The translations under genes were made by a program, and so were the position numbers. A DNA stretch of 64,000 nucleotides from Trifolium pratense (taxonomy: Eukaryota; Streptophyta; Magnoliopsida; Fabales; Fabaceae), in contig NC_060061.1 of NCBI RefSeq assembly GCF_020283565.1, positions 20,621,362 to 20,685,361 on the forward strand, read 5' to 3'. How positions within the stretch are numbered: position 1 is the first letter of the stretch; every line of letters starts with the position of its first letter. Shown one piece after another: positions 43,185-53,525 of this stretch. Under the pieces are notes generated by a model. The model was not told where the DNA came from. It saw only the letters and a program-made list of their open reading frames with translations, and did not search any database.

Positions 43185-45074
43185 TTCTTTTGTTTTTGTC
43201 AAACTAACACCAATTAAAATTATTGTCTCAAATATAACAATTTATGATAAAGAGTTGTGAACTTGTACTTTTGGTATGGGCGTCAATCATTTTCACACAT
43301 TTTTTAGGGTAACGCTATCAAGATTGGGGTAAATTTAGTTAAAAGAAAATCAACGAAAAAACTGGGTGAACTTTTTCTTCAAAGACATCTAAATTTTTCT
43401 CAACTGAATTTTGTGAATATTCATACTCGATATAGTATTAATGTATCAGATTATTACATCAACTAACATTCTTGCAAAGCACATTCACCGCAAGAATTTG
43501 CTGTGGTTGACAAAAGCAAAAAAAGTGATGGTTCAATGGGCTAGGCTCACCAAGCTATGTGAGCTGAGAAAGCTGCAGCCTGTTATCCCTCCACTGTCAA
43601 GAGCAGGAGGTGTTCACTGCTCTGTGAAGCCAGCCTCATGCGTTTCCCTCCATTCTAGAGACCAGGAGATCTGAGCCTTCGCCCAAACCCCATGGGCCAA
43701 CTCTCAACTTGGAGTGGACAAGCCAGCATAGTGCATCCTTCAGCCCAACCTGACAAGCCAAAGCCATGTTCCATCACCTTTTTGCCCCCACTTGGGTCAC
43801 AAGTTGTTGTTACTCAACTCGGCGATTTAATTTGTGTGTTGCATGGTTATAAACACTTACATATTCTATGTTCTAAACGATGTGGGACTTTGTGATGTTC
43901 ACAGTTCACACAAATAGTGACTTTTCTTTTCTTCATATTCATGAGGTTCCTTCTAGTTATGTGAAATGATTCAATTTTACTACATAAACTTGGCCTCAAT
44001 ATTGGTATGTGAATGAATCTTGAGATAATTATAACTTTGCTGAAGGCTTGAAAAATATATGTCATACATTTTCTTCAATATTCTAGTGTCATTGAATTCT
44101 TTGATCTGAGAAAGTTATATTCTAGTCTTACACATGTTTTCTTCTAATATATATCCTTACATTCTTTCAAAGTTTTTGATTTTGGCAAAAGCATACAACT
44201 CTTGTATAGTTGTGAGCATTTTCTTACAAACTTATGATATAGTTTTCTTCAGCTGTACACACAAAGACCAATCCTGCAACGTCTCAATTTGTTTAGCTTT
44301 GTAGTAATTCCATTTGGCAGGTGTTTGAATGTACTGATGTGCACAGGAATTTCAAGTCCTCTTAGGATTATCATCCAATTCCCATCAATCAAAGGTAGAA
44401 TTCTAAGATTAATCAACAAATGTGTTGATTGTGTGGCAGTGGTTTCAAAGCTATGGTACTCAGTCTTTAAATCTTTACTAACATGAAACTTTGGTCATGA
44501 TATTCATTTCGGTCTTTCAAAATCTTTACTAACATTGTGTATTCCTAACACGATACTTTCAGTCTTTCAAAATATGCATTTCATTTTCTGTAAGTACAAC
44601 TCAGATGATAAAAAACTGTATGGATTGGAATACAGATTCGAACTCGCAATTCTCAACATCTTTGCACTGCGCGTATGTGAGTTTCTCTATTAGCTTCTTT
44701 AGAAATACAAAAAGATGGCATTTGGTTACTCTGAATGTCAATTATCAATTTGTAGTTAATACTAATAGTAAGTAACAACTAGTAAAGATTTTGTTAACTG
44801 CGAAGATGTAAGAAGGGAAAAAAATAACTTAACAAATTTACACACTAATTACCTTAACAAATACTAGTAAGATGAAAAGGAATGGTCCAATTTTGACTGT
44901 AGAGCTAGAAAGCTAACTAAGTAGTAGTAGCAGAATCTCATTCAAGAAGGATATTCTTCGAACCTGTGAAAATGGCATATAGCTTAGCTGCCAAGCAAGT
45001 AGTCATACAACAAAATTAGAATCCAAATACCAATCTCCATTGTTATTCTTTATCAGACATCCATAATTTGTCCC

Positions 45075-45200
45075 CGAAGATGTAGCTCACTAGTAAAGGG
45101 TTGGGACGTTGAATGATTTTAAAAAGGTCTAGGGTTCGATCCTTGCTGCTAAACATTTCCCCCTCCCCTATAACAATATCACATTGTACAATCTTAATAA
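45075..45200 (+). mobile_element. SINE-like element, related to 47870-47990
   Basis: GATGTAGCTCACTAGTAAAG resembles an A box and AGGGTTCGATCC a B box. The downstream block GCTGCTAAACATTTCCCCCT CCCCTATAAC is nearly the same as GCTGCTACTAACATTTCGCC CTCCCCTAAC at 47948-47975, so the two are copies of one family. Confidence 0.55.
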
Positions 45201-46391
45201 TGAAGCTAACTCAATTATTCATCTATTTGTTTTGGATTTAAGTTAATAGAATCTGACTTTAGGAGCACTTCTGTTAGGTGGAGAAAATTTCTCCCTAGTT
45301 AGAAATGAAGTGGTTAAGACTTTGTTGTTTCCTCATTGTTAGTTTCTTGGTGGAATTCTCACACTTGGGTTTTGTTTAGCCTTCATGTATTAAGTCTTAA
45401 AAAATGAATAGTTGATTTTTGAGATTTACTTAATTCATGTATACACCGTCGGTGCAAAAAAATTGTACACATCAATTAATTGTAATCATTAGAGCATTAA
45501 AAATATTTGACTTTGATCATAACTATTTATAAAGTCATACTTAAGATTGATTGTGATATTGTTGACGTATGAAACTTATATATCAAAGATTTGAAGCATT
45601 ATTATTTCTAAAGATTTTTGGTATGATAGCCGCAAGTAACTGAAGGCAACACAATATGTGTGCAAGTAACTTAGGCATTTGTCTATTTGACAGCAAAAAT
45701 TCAACTTTTTGATGACTTATAGCTATTATAAACAATTATTCTTCATGAGAAATGCTTCAAATACTATTTGAGGAATAGAAGGTCATATGCATACACTTCC
45801 CAACCGACACTTCTTCCATGGTTGCACTGATAGCATCGACACTTCTGATGAAAGGCGTACCCGATATGTGCAACCATGGAGAATATATGTACCCATGTTA
45901 AACATTTGGGTTCAAATACTTCTGATGGTAAACATGCTTCAAATGAATTAATTTTGTTATCTATCTTGTTTTTTTTACTTAAATAAAAAAACATTTTTAT
46001 TGGCAATTTGATAACCATGTTATAGATTACAGTTTTATTCTATGTTCCTTAAGAACAGATCAAGATAATCAACCAATTTCTCGAAGTTCTGATATCACAA
46101 ACTAACGATACAATACCACACGCCCTCAGTGTAGCAATTAGACCAAAATGGTCTTCAAGATAACAACCATACACAACATAAACCAGCTAATTTTGCATGA
46201 CAGGTGTGAGCAGAGGACCTCTAGGTTATAACCCTAAACTTCGAATTGACTCGAAGCTCCTAAAATGTGATACTACACACAGCTAGTTAACATACTTTCA
46301 GTACTTAGTATCTTTATAGAAGTCTGCTGCATATAAACTCATATCCATCTACAGATTCATGGATTTGAACAGTCCGGAAGGTCGTCTGCTT

Positions 46392-48672
46392 TTAACCGAG
46401 ATCAGGCACTGTGAAGTGCTCATCATCATCGTCTTCATGTCGGACTTCAATCCTAGGCTTTTTGTAAGACATATAGGATTTAGGTGCTTTGTATGAAGCA
46501 ACATTGTTAGCGTGCGTTACAGAAAGTTGAGGAACTTCAGCCGCAGCTAAACCTTCATGAGGAAATTGTTCATTGAATAGACCGGCATCTGATAACCATT
46601 CAAGCTCTCCAAACTCGAGAGATTGCTTCTGTAAAGAAGGAAAAGAAAAGTTCTTAATATTTAAACAAGGTATAAAGGCGGTTGTAAAAAACACGCGACT
46701 GTTAACAAATCATTAAGGCGAAAGATATAAATCTTCTTACCATCGATTGCCCTTAATGAAATATTATGCAAATATGGTTCAAAGTATTCATTCAAGACCT
46801 CAAAAATTCATATAAACAGGAATCAAGTGAGCTGAGTCGGAGTGTATTATAAAGAAGTTAACCTATTACTGCTAGTTATCAACAAAAAAATAATGCTTGA
46901 TTGTAGAGCTATCAAAATGGGCTAGCCCGAATAATCGTAGGGCTTGGGCCTTAAAATATTAGCCCGAATTTTTTAGGGCTTTTTAGCCCGTCCAAAAAAG
47001 CCCGAATTTAAATATGGGTTTTTGGCCCGGTCCACTAAAACCCGAAGCCCATCCGGGTCGGCCCCGTTTAGGGCTCGGTAGCCCGTTTTGACAGTTCACT
47101 TGATTGTGTACAAAGCTAACATTTATACTGCACCATTGAAGTGAACTTCATCGCAATGAACTTCTTAGAGCATATAGCTGCATGCAACTACAATAGTGAA
47201 AAATAAATATGTCTTACTTTGTCTGGTGAATTGAAGTCAGTAAATTCCAACAAGTCATCAACAGCCCAAGATGATGTGAAACTAGGGACTTGCTGAGGAG
47301 GAACTTCGACAGGAACTTGTTGTGTGTCTGGATTAGATGGTTCAACTTGGTTATTCTCATTGTCTTTAGTGCAACTAGAACCCAAAGCCACGCGGATACC
47401 AGTAGCGAGGAAACGCTGGTGGTTAGCTGAAAGACTACCAGCTACATGAATTGGTTCATCACAGTCTTTGCAGAACAGTGCTCTGTCTTCAACACAAAAT
47501 ATGAAAGCTGGCTTATCCTATAGTTACATGAAAGACAAAGTTAGTAAACTCATCGATGTTCAACAAATATTTCAACTATTACACTTACTTCGATAACAAA
47601 TAAACTAATCTTGTTTTACACACAATTCAAGTTCTTGGTGAAAATTGCAAAATTCGGATTTGGATCCTCTATAGCCACTGAATGGTGTGGCGGTTTGTAG
47701 AACCGAGATTGATTTAAAGAGATAATTTTCCTCTCTCTAGATCTAACAGTTCTACATGCGACTATGTGTAGTCGATAATCCTTGCATGCTAAATCTAATG
47801 TACTTTTTTATATCTCCAAGGGGTTTAATTACACTTTCGATCTATCTAGTTTAGGTTTGGCCGATTTGTCTCCGAATGAATAGTCCAATGGTATAAGTTG
47901 AGACAACGGAAGAGTTCTATTCTATGTAGGAGATTCATGATCCTGCTGCTACTAACATTTCGCCCTCCCCTAACTATAAATGATGATATAGTTCCTCAAT
48001 TTTTACATTATTAAAATAAATTGTCAGCCTCTCTCCGTTTATTCTAATCATAATAGATTAATTTCTATACACATACACCTGAATTCAATGAAGTCATAAC
48101 ATAATAGCACTATACCAATTTTTATTTAGTTGCTAAAATATCTCTACAAAAATCTATATAGAGATAGAAGATGCATGTGCAAAATAAAATTATATATCAG
48201 GTGTGTACAATAATACAAATGAAATCTTTATTCCTAACTCTCAAGCTTCATAATTTTATTAAAATAATTTGCAATTTTAAAATAAATTAAAAAAATGTAA
48301 ACACTAATTAAAATATCAAATTTCAGCCTAATCTTATAATTATATCCTACAAAATTCAATATGCTATAAAATAAATTCACCATGAAGCCCCAAAAATATT
48401 AATATTTTAATAAATAAAAAATTAGACTTTAAAGAAGTTTTTAATAATGGTAAAATGATAAAAAAGAAAAAACATGCATGCAATCATACTTGGCAAATAT
48501 CACATTTGGGAAGCTTGTTAGATAAACATTGAAGAAGAAGCCTTTGATGCTTGCTAGCAAGCTTATTAGCAGCATGAACTTCAACATCACATTTAGCACA
48601 CAAAGCAGCTTCATCTGCACAACAAATCACCGTAGCAGGAGCTTTCTCACAAACATCACACTGAATTTTCAT
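46392..48672 (-). CDS. BBX24: Double B-box zinc-finger protein, BBX24/BBX25 (STO/STH) type
   Basis: Exons 48490-48672, 47218-47517 and 46392-46628 join phase 0 with GT..AG junctions, giving 239 residues. B-box 1 starts MKIQCDVCEKAPATVICCAD with zinc ligands among Cys5, Cys8, Cys25, Cys28 and His33/His42. B-box 2 begins CDICQDKPAFIFCVEDRALF across the first junction. There is no CCT domain, as expected for this subgroup. The protein ends EHFTVPDLG, a VP motif of the kind that binds COP1 in BBX24/25. In Arabidopsis these proteins act in light and UV-B signalling. The frame extends four codons further up but has no ATG there (TTG at 48684). A hAT-like MITE sits in the second intron and a SINE-like copy in the first. 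Confidence 0.95.
46905..47098. mobile_element. hAT/MULE-type MITE in BBX intron 2 (AAAACGGGCTA family)
   Basis: Ends AGAGCTATCAAAATGGGCTA and TGAACTGTCAAAACGGGCTA (inverse of right) match; the interior repeats AGCCCG/CGGGCT many times. CTTGATTGT flanks both ends (46896-46904 and 47099-47107). The 8-9 bp repeat cannot be split exactly because the boundary base is ambiguous. Entirely intronic. Confidence 0.85.
47870..47990 (+). mobile_element. SINE-like element in BBX intron 1
   Basis: Contains GAATAGTCCAATGGTATAAG, a plausible A-box region, and GATTCATGATCCTGCTGCTA as decayed B-box plus tail, matching the 45075-45200 copy downstream of the B box. Confidence 0.45.
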
Positions 48673-49184
48673 CTTCTCTTCCAATAATTATCTTGTATAA
48701 TAATATTCCAAACCCAAAAATGAGAAAAAGTAATGGTTGGTGTATAAAAAGATTAGCTAGGAGATTTAGAATAAAGAAAAATGTGAATGAATAATAATAT
48801 TTAGGAGCGTTGAAAATGAAGTGTGACTGACTGGTGAGTGTGTGAATGAAAAGATAAGGATATTATTTTTATTAGATCTTGTTAGTTACGTGTATTGATT
48901 AGTAACAGGTTGTGTAGGGTTTGATTTGGTATTTGTGTGGCTGTGGAAGAACCAAGTGGTTGTTGTGGACCTTATGTTTTTATTGATATTTTGTATGTGT
49001 ATGGTCCTAACCAAATCAATGGAGAATCATGTGCTTTGTCAAGTGGGAACATAAACATGGAGGAACTAACTAGAGACGCTGTATAGCAAATATTGTTGCT
49101 GATGATAAAGGAATCACAGGATCAGTTTAGATAATGGCGAATGCTATTATAAGTTACTTAACTATTACATGCTGTTACCAATAT
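48673..49184. other. 5' flank / promoter region of the BBX gene
   Basis: No gene. AT-rich upstream DNA; no motif strong enough to name. Confidence 0.4.
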
Positions 49185-49479
49185 TATCGTAATAAATATG
49201 AATTTTATAAAATCGACCGTTGGATTGAAAGTTTATATTGAATAAATCATTCATATTTTTTATTAAAAAAATCGAAAATCATTTGATATGTTATCAAAAT
49301 CCATCAAAATTAACGGTTTATGGGTTTTTATTTAATTATTTAATACCGTTAATTTTGATTGGTCTCAATAACCTATCAAATGATTCCAGGTTTTTTTTTA
49401 AAAAAATTATGAATGATCTAAACAATATAAACTTTCGATCCAACGGTTTATTTTATAAAATTTGTATTCGTTATAATAA
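49185..49479. mobile_element. Palindromic MITE, copy 2 (ACCGTTGGATTGAAAGTTTA family)
   Basis: CGACCGTTGGATTGAAAGTT pairs with AACTTTCGATCCAACGGTTT inverted, and AATCATTTGATATGTTATCA pairs with AACCTATCAAATGATT. It shares layout and sequence with 28494-28822. The right end is abutted by the Helitron. Confidence 0.75.
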
Positions 49480-50084
49480 CTAGCGGGCCAGACAGGCGCG
49501 TTCCGCGCCTGCCTGTGTCTAACTTATGTCCAAAAAAATGTTTTATGTTATGATGAATTTGTTAATAAAAGATTTTTATTGCTAAAAAAATAAGGATATT
49601 GTTGGTATTATGAAAAATTGACACAAAAAATATTTGTATTATCTTTTTATATAGTATAGATGTAGTATTAAGTTGGTAATCATTCATGTATAGGCAACTC
49701 ATTTGCCATTTATTCACATTTTTATGATTTGAATTTATTTTTTATTTTTTTAAATTGATTAGTTAATGGAAGTTGTGAAACTAAGTCAAGGGTAAAATAG
49801 GTATATTGAAAAGTCCATCCCAAACTCACCTATCCTTTTTATATATAGTTATAGAAAAATATTTGTATTATCTTTTTATATAGTATAGATGTAGTATTAA
49901 GTTGGTAATCATTCATGTATAGGCAACTCATTTGTCATTTATTCACATTTTTATGATTTGAATTTATTTTTTATTTTTTTAAATTGATTAGTTAATGGAA
50001 GTTGTGAAACTAAGTCAAGGGTAAAATAGGTATATTGAAAAGTCCATCCCAAACTCACCTATCCTTTTTATATATAGTTATAGA
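49480..50084 (-). mobile_element. Non-autonomous Helitron, 605 bp, with duplicated 5' region
   Basis: Read on the minus strand, it begins TCTATAACTATATATAAAAA after an A (50085). It ends in CTAG (49483-49480) followed by T, the A|TC...CTAG|T signature of Helitrons. About 9 nt before CTAG is a perfect 8-bp hairpin CAGGCGCG-GAA-CGCGCCTG (stem within 49491-49512). There are no terminal inverted repeats or target duplication, as expected. The 5' 229 bp is present twice in tandem. No Rep/helicase frame, so it depends on an autonomous partner. Confidence 0.88.
49627..50084. repeat. 229-bp tandem duplication inside the Helitron
   Basis: Two units (49627-49855 and 49856-50084) are identical except for one base seen by eye (TTTGCCATT versus TTTGTCATT). 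The unit includes the Helitron 5' terminus. Confidence 0.95.
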
Positions 50085-50141
50085 TATCAGCAAGTCTTCC
50101 ATGTTAACCAAAGCCTAAAGAGTAGCCTAAATTCTTTATCT

Positions 50142-50185
50142 AACTATTTGTTCTCTCTTTTTTTTTTAGAAACTATTTATTCTCT
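50142..50185 (-). repeat. Retroposition footprint: A tail between ~15-bp direct repeats
   Basis: AACTATTTGTTCTCT at 50142-50156 and AACTATTTATTCTCT at 50171-50185 (one mismatch) flank a T-run ending in AGA. Confidence 0.45.
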
Positions 50186-50969
50186 TATTGTATACATTTA
50201 TCTACGATATTTTGCATTAGCTCTCTGATTCTCAAGAGAAGAGGCTTCAATAATTCAGAGTTCTTCAAAATGATTCATCTTAAAGGAAACTCATTAACCA
50301 CTTAAACATAATGTCTTAGTTACTCTTTCTGTTCTTTATTAATTATAGGCAAAATTTTACATTTTAAATTCATATGATGTATTTGGTGAAACTATAAATA
50401 CTTGGAGTACATGTATGTATATGATAACCTCGATCATTTTAAATAAAAACTTTCGCATTCTCCTTTCACTTTAGTCATCTACCTCCTCTCTTGTTTCTTA
50501 AGGTGGAAATAAGCACTTTGCATCAACGAACGACATAGGTTATTGATAGTTATTGATCGAATTTGTAATTGAGGCATTGAAGTTAATTTATCAATTTAAC
50601 CCAAATGAACACTGCAATAAGATAGAAAATTAAACAACTATGATTAGAAAACACGAAAGAAAAACTAGTCTTCCATATTTTTAAATCACAAAAATAAATT
50701 TTCAAGTCGTAGAGCAATGTATGTACAAATCATCTCTCACACAATTTTTTTTATCCTGCTCTTATACAATAAAAACAATCAATCAATCTCTCTCGTTCAA
50801 CTCTCTATTTTATATTTTCAATGTGTGTGTTTTGAAATTTGAGATTTCATAAAATACATTTTCTGCTCTCCTTCTTCTAAAATCCAGAATGGTAATTTTT
50901 TTTGTTTGTTTGTTGAGAAACACGTTTAAGCTACAAAATTTAATATAACTTTTCATATTTATAATAACA

Positions 50970-51415
50970 TTCTATCTTCTTTTTTTTTCCTTCCAATTAC
51001 TCGATGTGAGACTTTTTGGATGAATACCCACTTTTGCACAACATATCTTCCCTTCATCCAAAGTCTCACATCTCTTCGCTTTGTTATCAACTTCATCTAC
51101 ACTAAGGAGAATATCATCATCATAACCAAAAACATTTGCAGAAGGAACACTCTTCAACTTTTATGTTTTCTCTTTTAGTATTCGCAAATCTTCCATGACA
51201 TTTTGGACATTTAATTTGTATGTGACCAAACTCTTCATAGTAATAACACTTGCATTACGTATTGATCACCATAATTCTTTCTCTGCCCACCTTTAGTTAC
51301 TAATATTTGACTGATTTCGGAAGATTTATCAACACCCATCATTTGTTGACTTTCTTTCGATGATTTCAATACCTTATCTAATTGGGCTTGGACCATGGTA
51401 ATAAGAATTATACAA
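50970..51415 (-). pseudogene. Copia-type gag fragment with broken zinc knuckle
   Basis: The minus-strand frame at 51235-51420 reads VQAQLDKVLKSSKESQQMMG, like the linker before the zinc knuckle of plant Copia gag. After a frame change at about 51255, CYYYEEFGHIQIKC resembles a CX2CX4HX4C knuckle in which the second Cys has become Tyr. A downstream frame (50972-51157) holds FGYDDDILLSVDEVDNKAK. Fragmentary; no LTRs around it were seen. Confidence 0.5.
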
Positions 51416-51427
51416 TTCATTCATTCA

Positions 51428-51615
51428 CAGCTATGATAGGTATGAACACACGGACACCGATGATAATTTGAAAAACAAAAATGACATAAATTATAGTTGA
51501 ATGTAGTCATAAGTGTCGTTGTTCTGTTGATGTATGACACTGATGTGTGTCAGACACCAGGACACACTTAATCCAAGAAATGTCAATGTTTCATAGGTAT
51601 CAAATGAATTACACA
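51428..51615. mobile_element. MITE, second copy of the GTGTCGGACACC family
   Basis: The left end ATGATAGGTATGAACACACG pairs roughly with the inverse of TGTTTCATAGGTATC at the right. The core GTGTGTCAGACACC matches that of 25770-25955. Confidence 0.45.
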
Positions 51616-51972
51616 CACTCACACTGGTCTGAATCTGATATGATGATATCTTTGTTGTTTGCTTTTTCTCTCTCAGTCATGCAGTGATGATGCTCTACAT
51701 GCATGTAGCTAGTGTTTGCTTGATTATATTTCCATTGTTGGCTTCAACTATTACGCTTTCTGAGTTGTCTGGGTTGGCTTACCAACATGAGGTCGTATTT
51801 CCAGTATATGACAGACTTAACCTCCAAAAAGATGGGAAATTAATTAGTATATTCTACTTCTGAGTTACTTGATGACTTATCATTCATTCAAAGGTCCTTT
51901 CCTACACATATACCAGGTTCCAATATTTTACCTGATTTCATCAATGATTTCATCGACACAATTCTGAGTAAG

Positions 51973-53190
51973 TGATGACATCTAGTCATTTGTTAATTTT
52001 AATTATAATTCTACAACATTTTAGTTAGTTTTTAGGAATATTGCATGGTCAAAGAGAAGAATTTATGAAGAAATTGACATATCCAAGAGTTTGAAGACAG
52101 AAGACCAAAATGAACAAAAATACTTAAAAAAATAATGAAGTTTGGATGAAGCATCTTCTGTTTTTCTCGCGTCGCGGCACTTATTTCTTCATGGCGCGAT
52201 TCTACAATTGGACCGGCACGTGACGTCATCAAAGCATAAGCAAAGTGATACAATCCAATATTTTAATGACATGTCAGTTAAATCAAGTTAGTGGGATGCG
52301 ATGTGTCACGTGAGGGAGGGGATTTGGCTTTTCTTATGCATATATAAAGGCAGCAGCTATATTGATTAGGATTATCACTTCCTGAGAGAGAGAAAAGGGA
52401 CGAGCAGTGAACAAGGGAAGAAACGCAGGGTTTCGCCGTCGCGGTCTTCATCGGTTATTCATGTATAATTTTCTTAACTCTTGTTATGTCAATTATTATT
52501 ATGAGTAACTAATCTCATTAGATTAGGAATTATAGATGATTCTCTTTAAAACTATCTGAGCCATGTAACTACGTGTTCTAGTTTATTCAATGAAAACTTA
52601 TAATTATTCAGTTAATCTTGTGTTTATTGCTTTTCGTTAATTGATCACTTTCGAATTGATTTTAAGTTATAAATCACTATTGACCCTAGGGTTTATACTG
52701 GAACTAGATTAATTGTTTGTCAATCGTAATTGCTATAGGAATATAGAATTAATTGGCATGATTGTTAATATAACGTTCGTTAAAGCTTTTGATAATATTA
52801 GTTTCGCCTAAGGAATTAGGGTACTTTATTAGATAAACGGGATTGATGAGCCAAGGAATTGGACTCGGTCTACTTTGTTATATTGTCGTAATTATAAGAA
52901 TTTCATTGTTGAGGACTAGAACCTAGAGTACCAGTTAGGGACAAAGAGAGGATTCAAATTAATTCCTAATCGTCTTTCTCTATTAAAAGTTCACGTTTCA
53001 ATTTTCTTGCGATTTTAATTATTGTCATTGTTACTACAAATCAATCTGAAAACCCCCCTTTGCAATTTATTTATTAATCCTAATTTAATTTAATTGTCTA
53101 GTTGAAAATAAGAACAATCCCTGTGGATACGAATCTTATAAATTTTATTACTTAACGACGAATTTAGTTCACTTGCTAAAATTGTCATCA
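51973..53190 (+). repeat. 5' LTR
   Basis: 1,218 bp, TGATGACA...TGTCATCA. A TATA box (TATATAAAGG at 52341-52350) lies in a G+C-richer stretch and marks the likely U3/R start ~30 bp downstream. The 73-codon minus-strand frame in it recurs in the other LTR and is not a gene. Confidence 0.95.
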
Positions 53191-53196
53191 AGTTTT

Positions 53197-53214
53197 TGGC
53201 GCCGTTGCCGGGGA
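53197..53214 (+). other. Primer-binding site (tRNA-Asp type)
   Basis: TGGCGCCGTTGCCGGGGA begins 6 nt after the 5' LTR. It is complementary to the 3' end of a plant tRNA, most likely tRNA-Asp as in other Athila-like elements (tRNA identity from family knowledge). Confidence 0.8.
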
Positions 53215-53525
53215 TTGTTGATTAATTTCAACAAGGATATTTCGTTTTATTTAGGATTTACTTGTTTTTAGTTTTTTTAAAAATAAAAAATAAAAAAAAT
53301 CATACTTTATTTATTCATATTGAACAGTGCTATTGAGGTATTTTCTTGTTGTTTATGCGAGGTAAAAAAGTTGCAACATAGCTTCTTTTTTATTCTGAAA
53401 TCGAGAAGACTGCAAAGGCGAACAGGAAAGCAGTACGGTTAGCACGGTTAGCTGAGAAAGAGCTGGCTGAAGTATCAAAAGGAATTCCATCAGACACAGG
53501 TTCTCAGTTTGAAGAAGAAGGCACG

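Larger units (their letters stand above)
42541..46391. other. Intergenic DNA between fructokinase and BBX genes
   Basis: No supported gene in ~3.8 kb. Holds a (TA)n tract at 43145-43181, a G+C-richer unclassified segment at 43540-43830 whose short frames have no family features, a SINE-like segment at 45075-45200, and the BBX 3'UTR near the right end. Confidence 0.5.

Noticed and set aside
43441..43895. Two adjacent short plus-strand frames (77 and 67 codons)
   Set aside because: No family features and no splice signals linking them; kept only as an unclassified G+C-rich segment.
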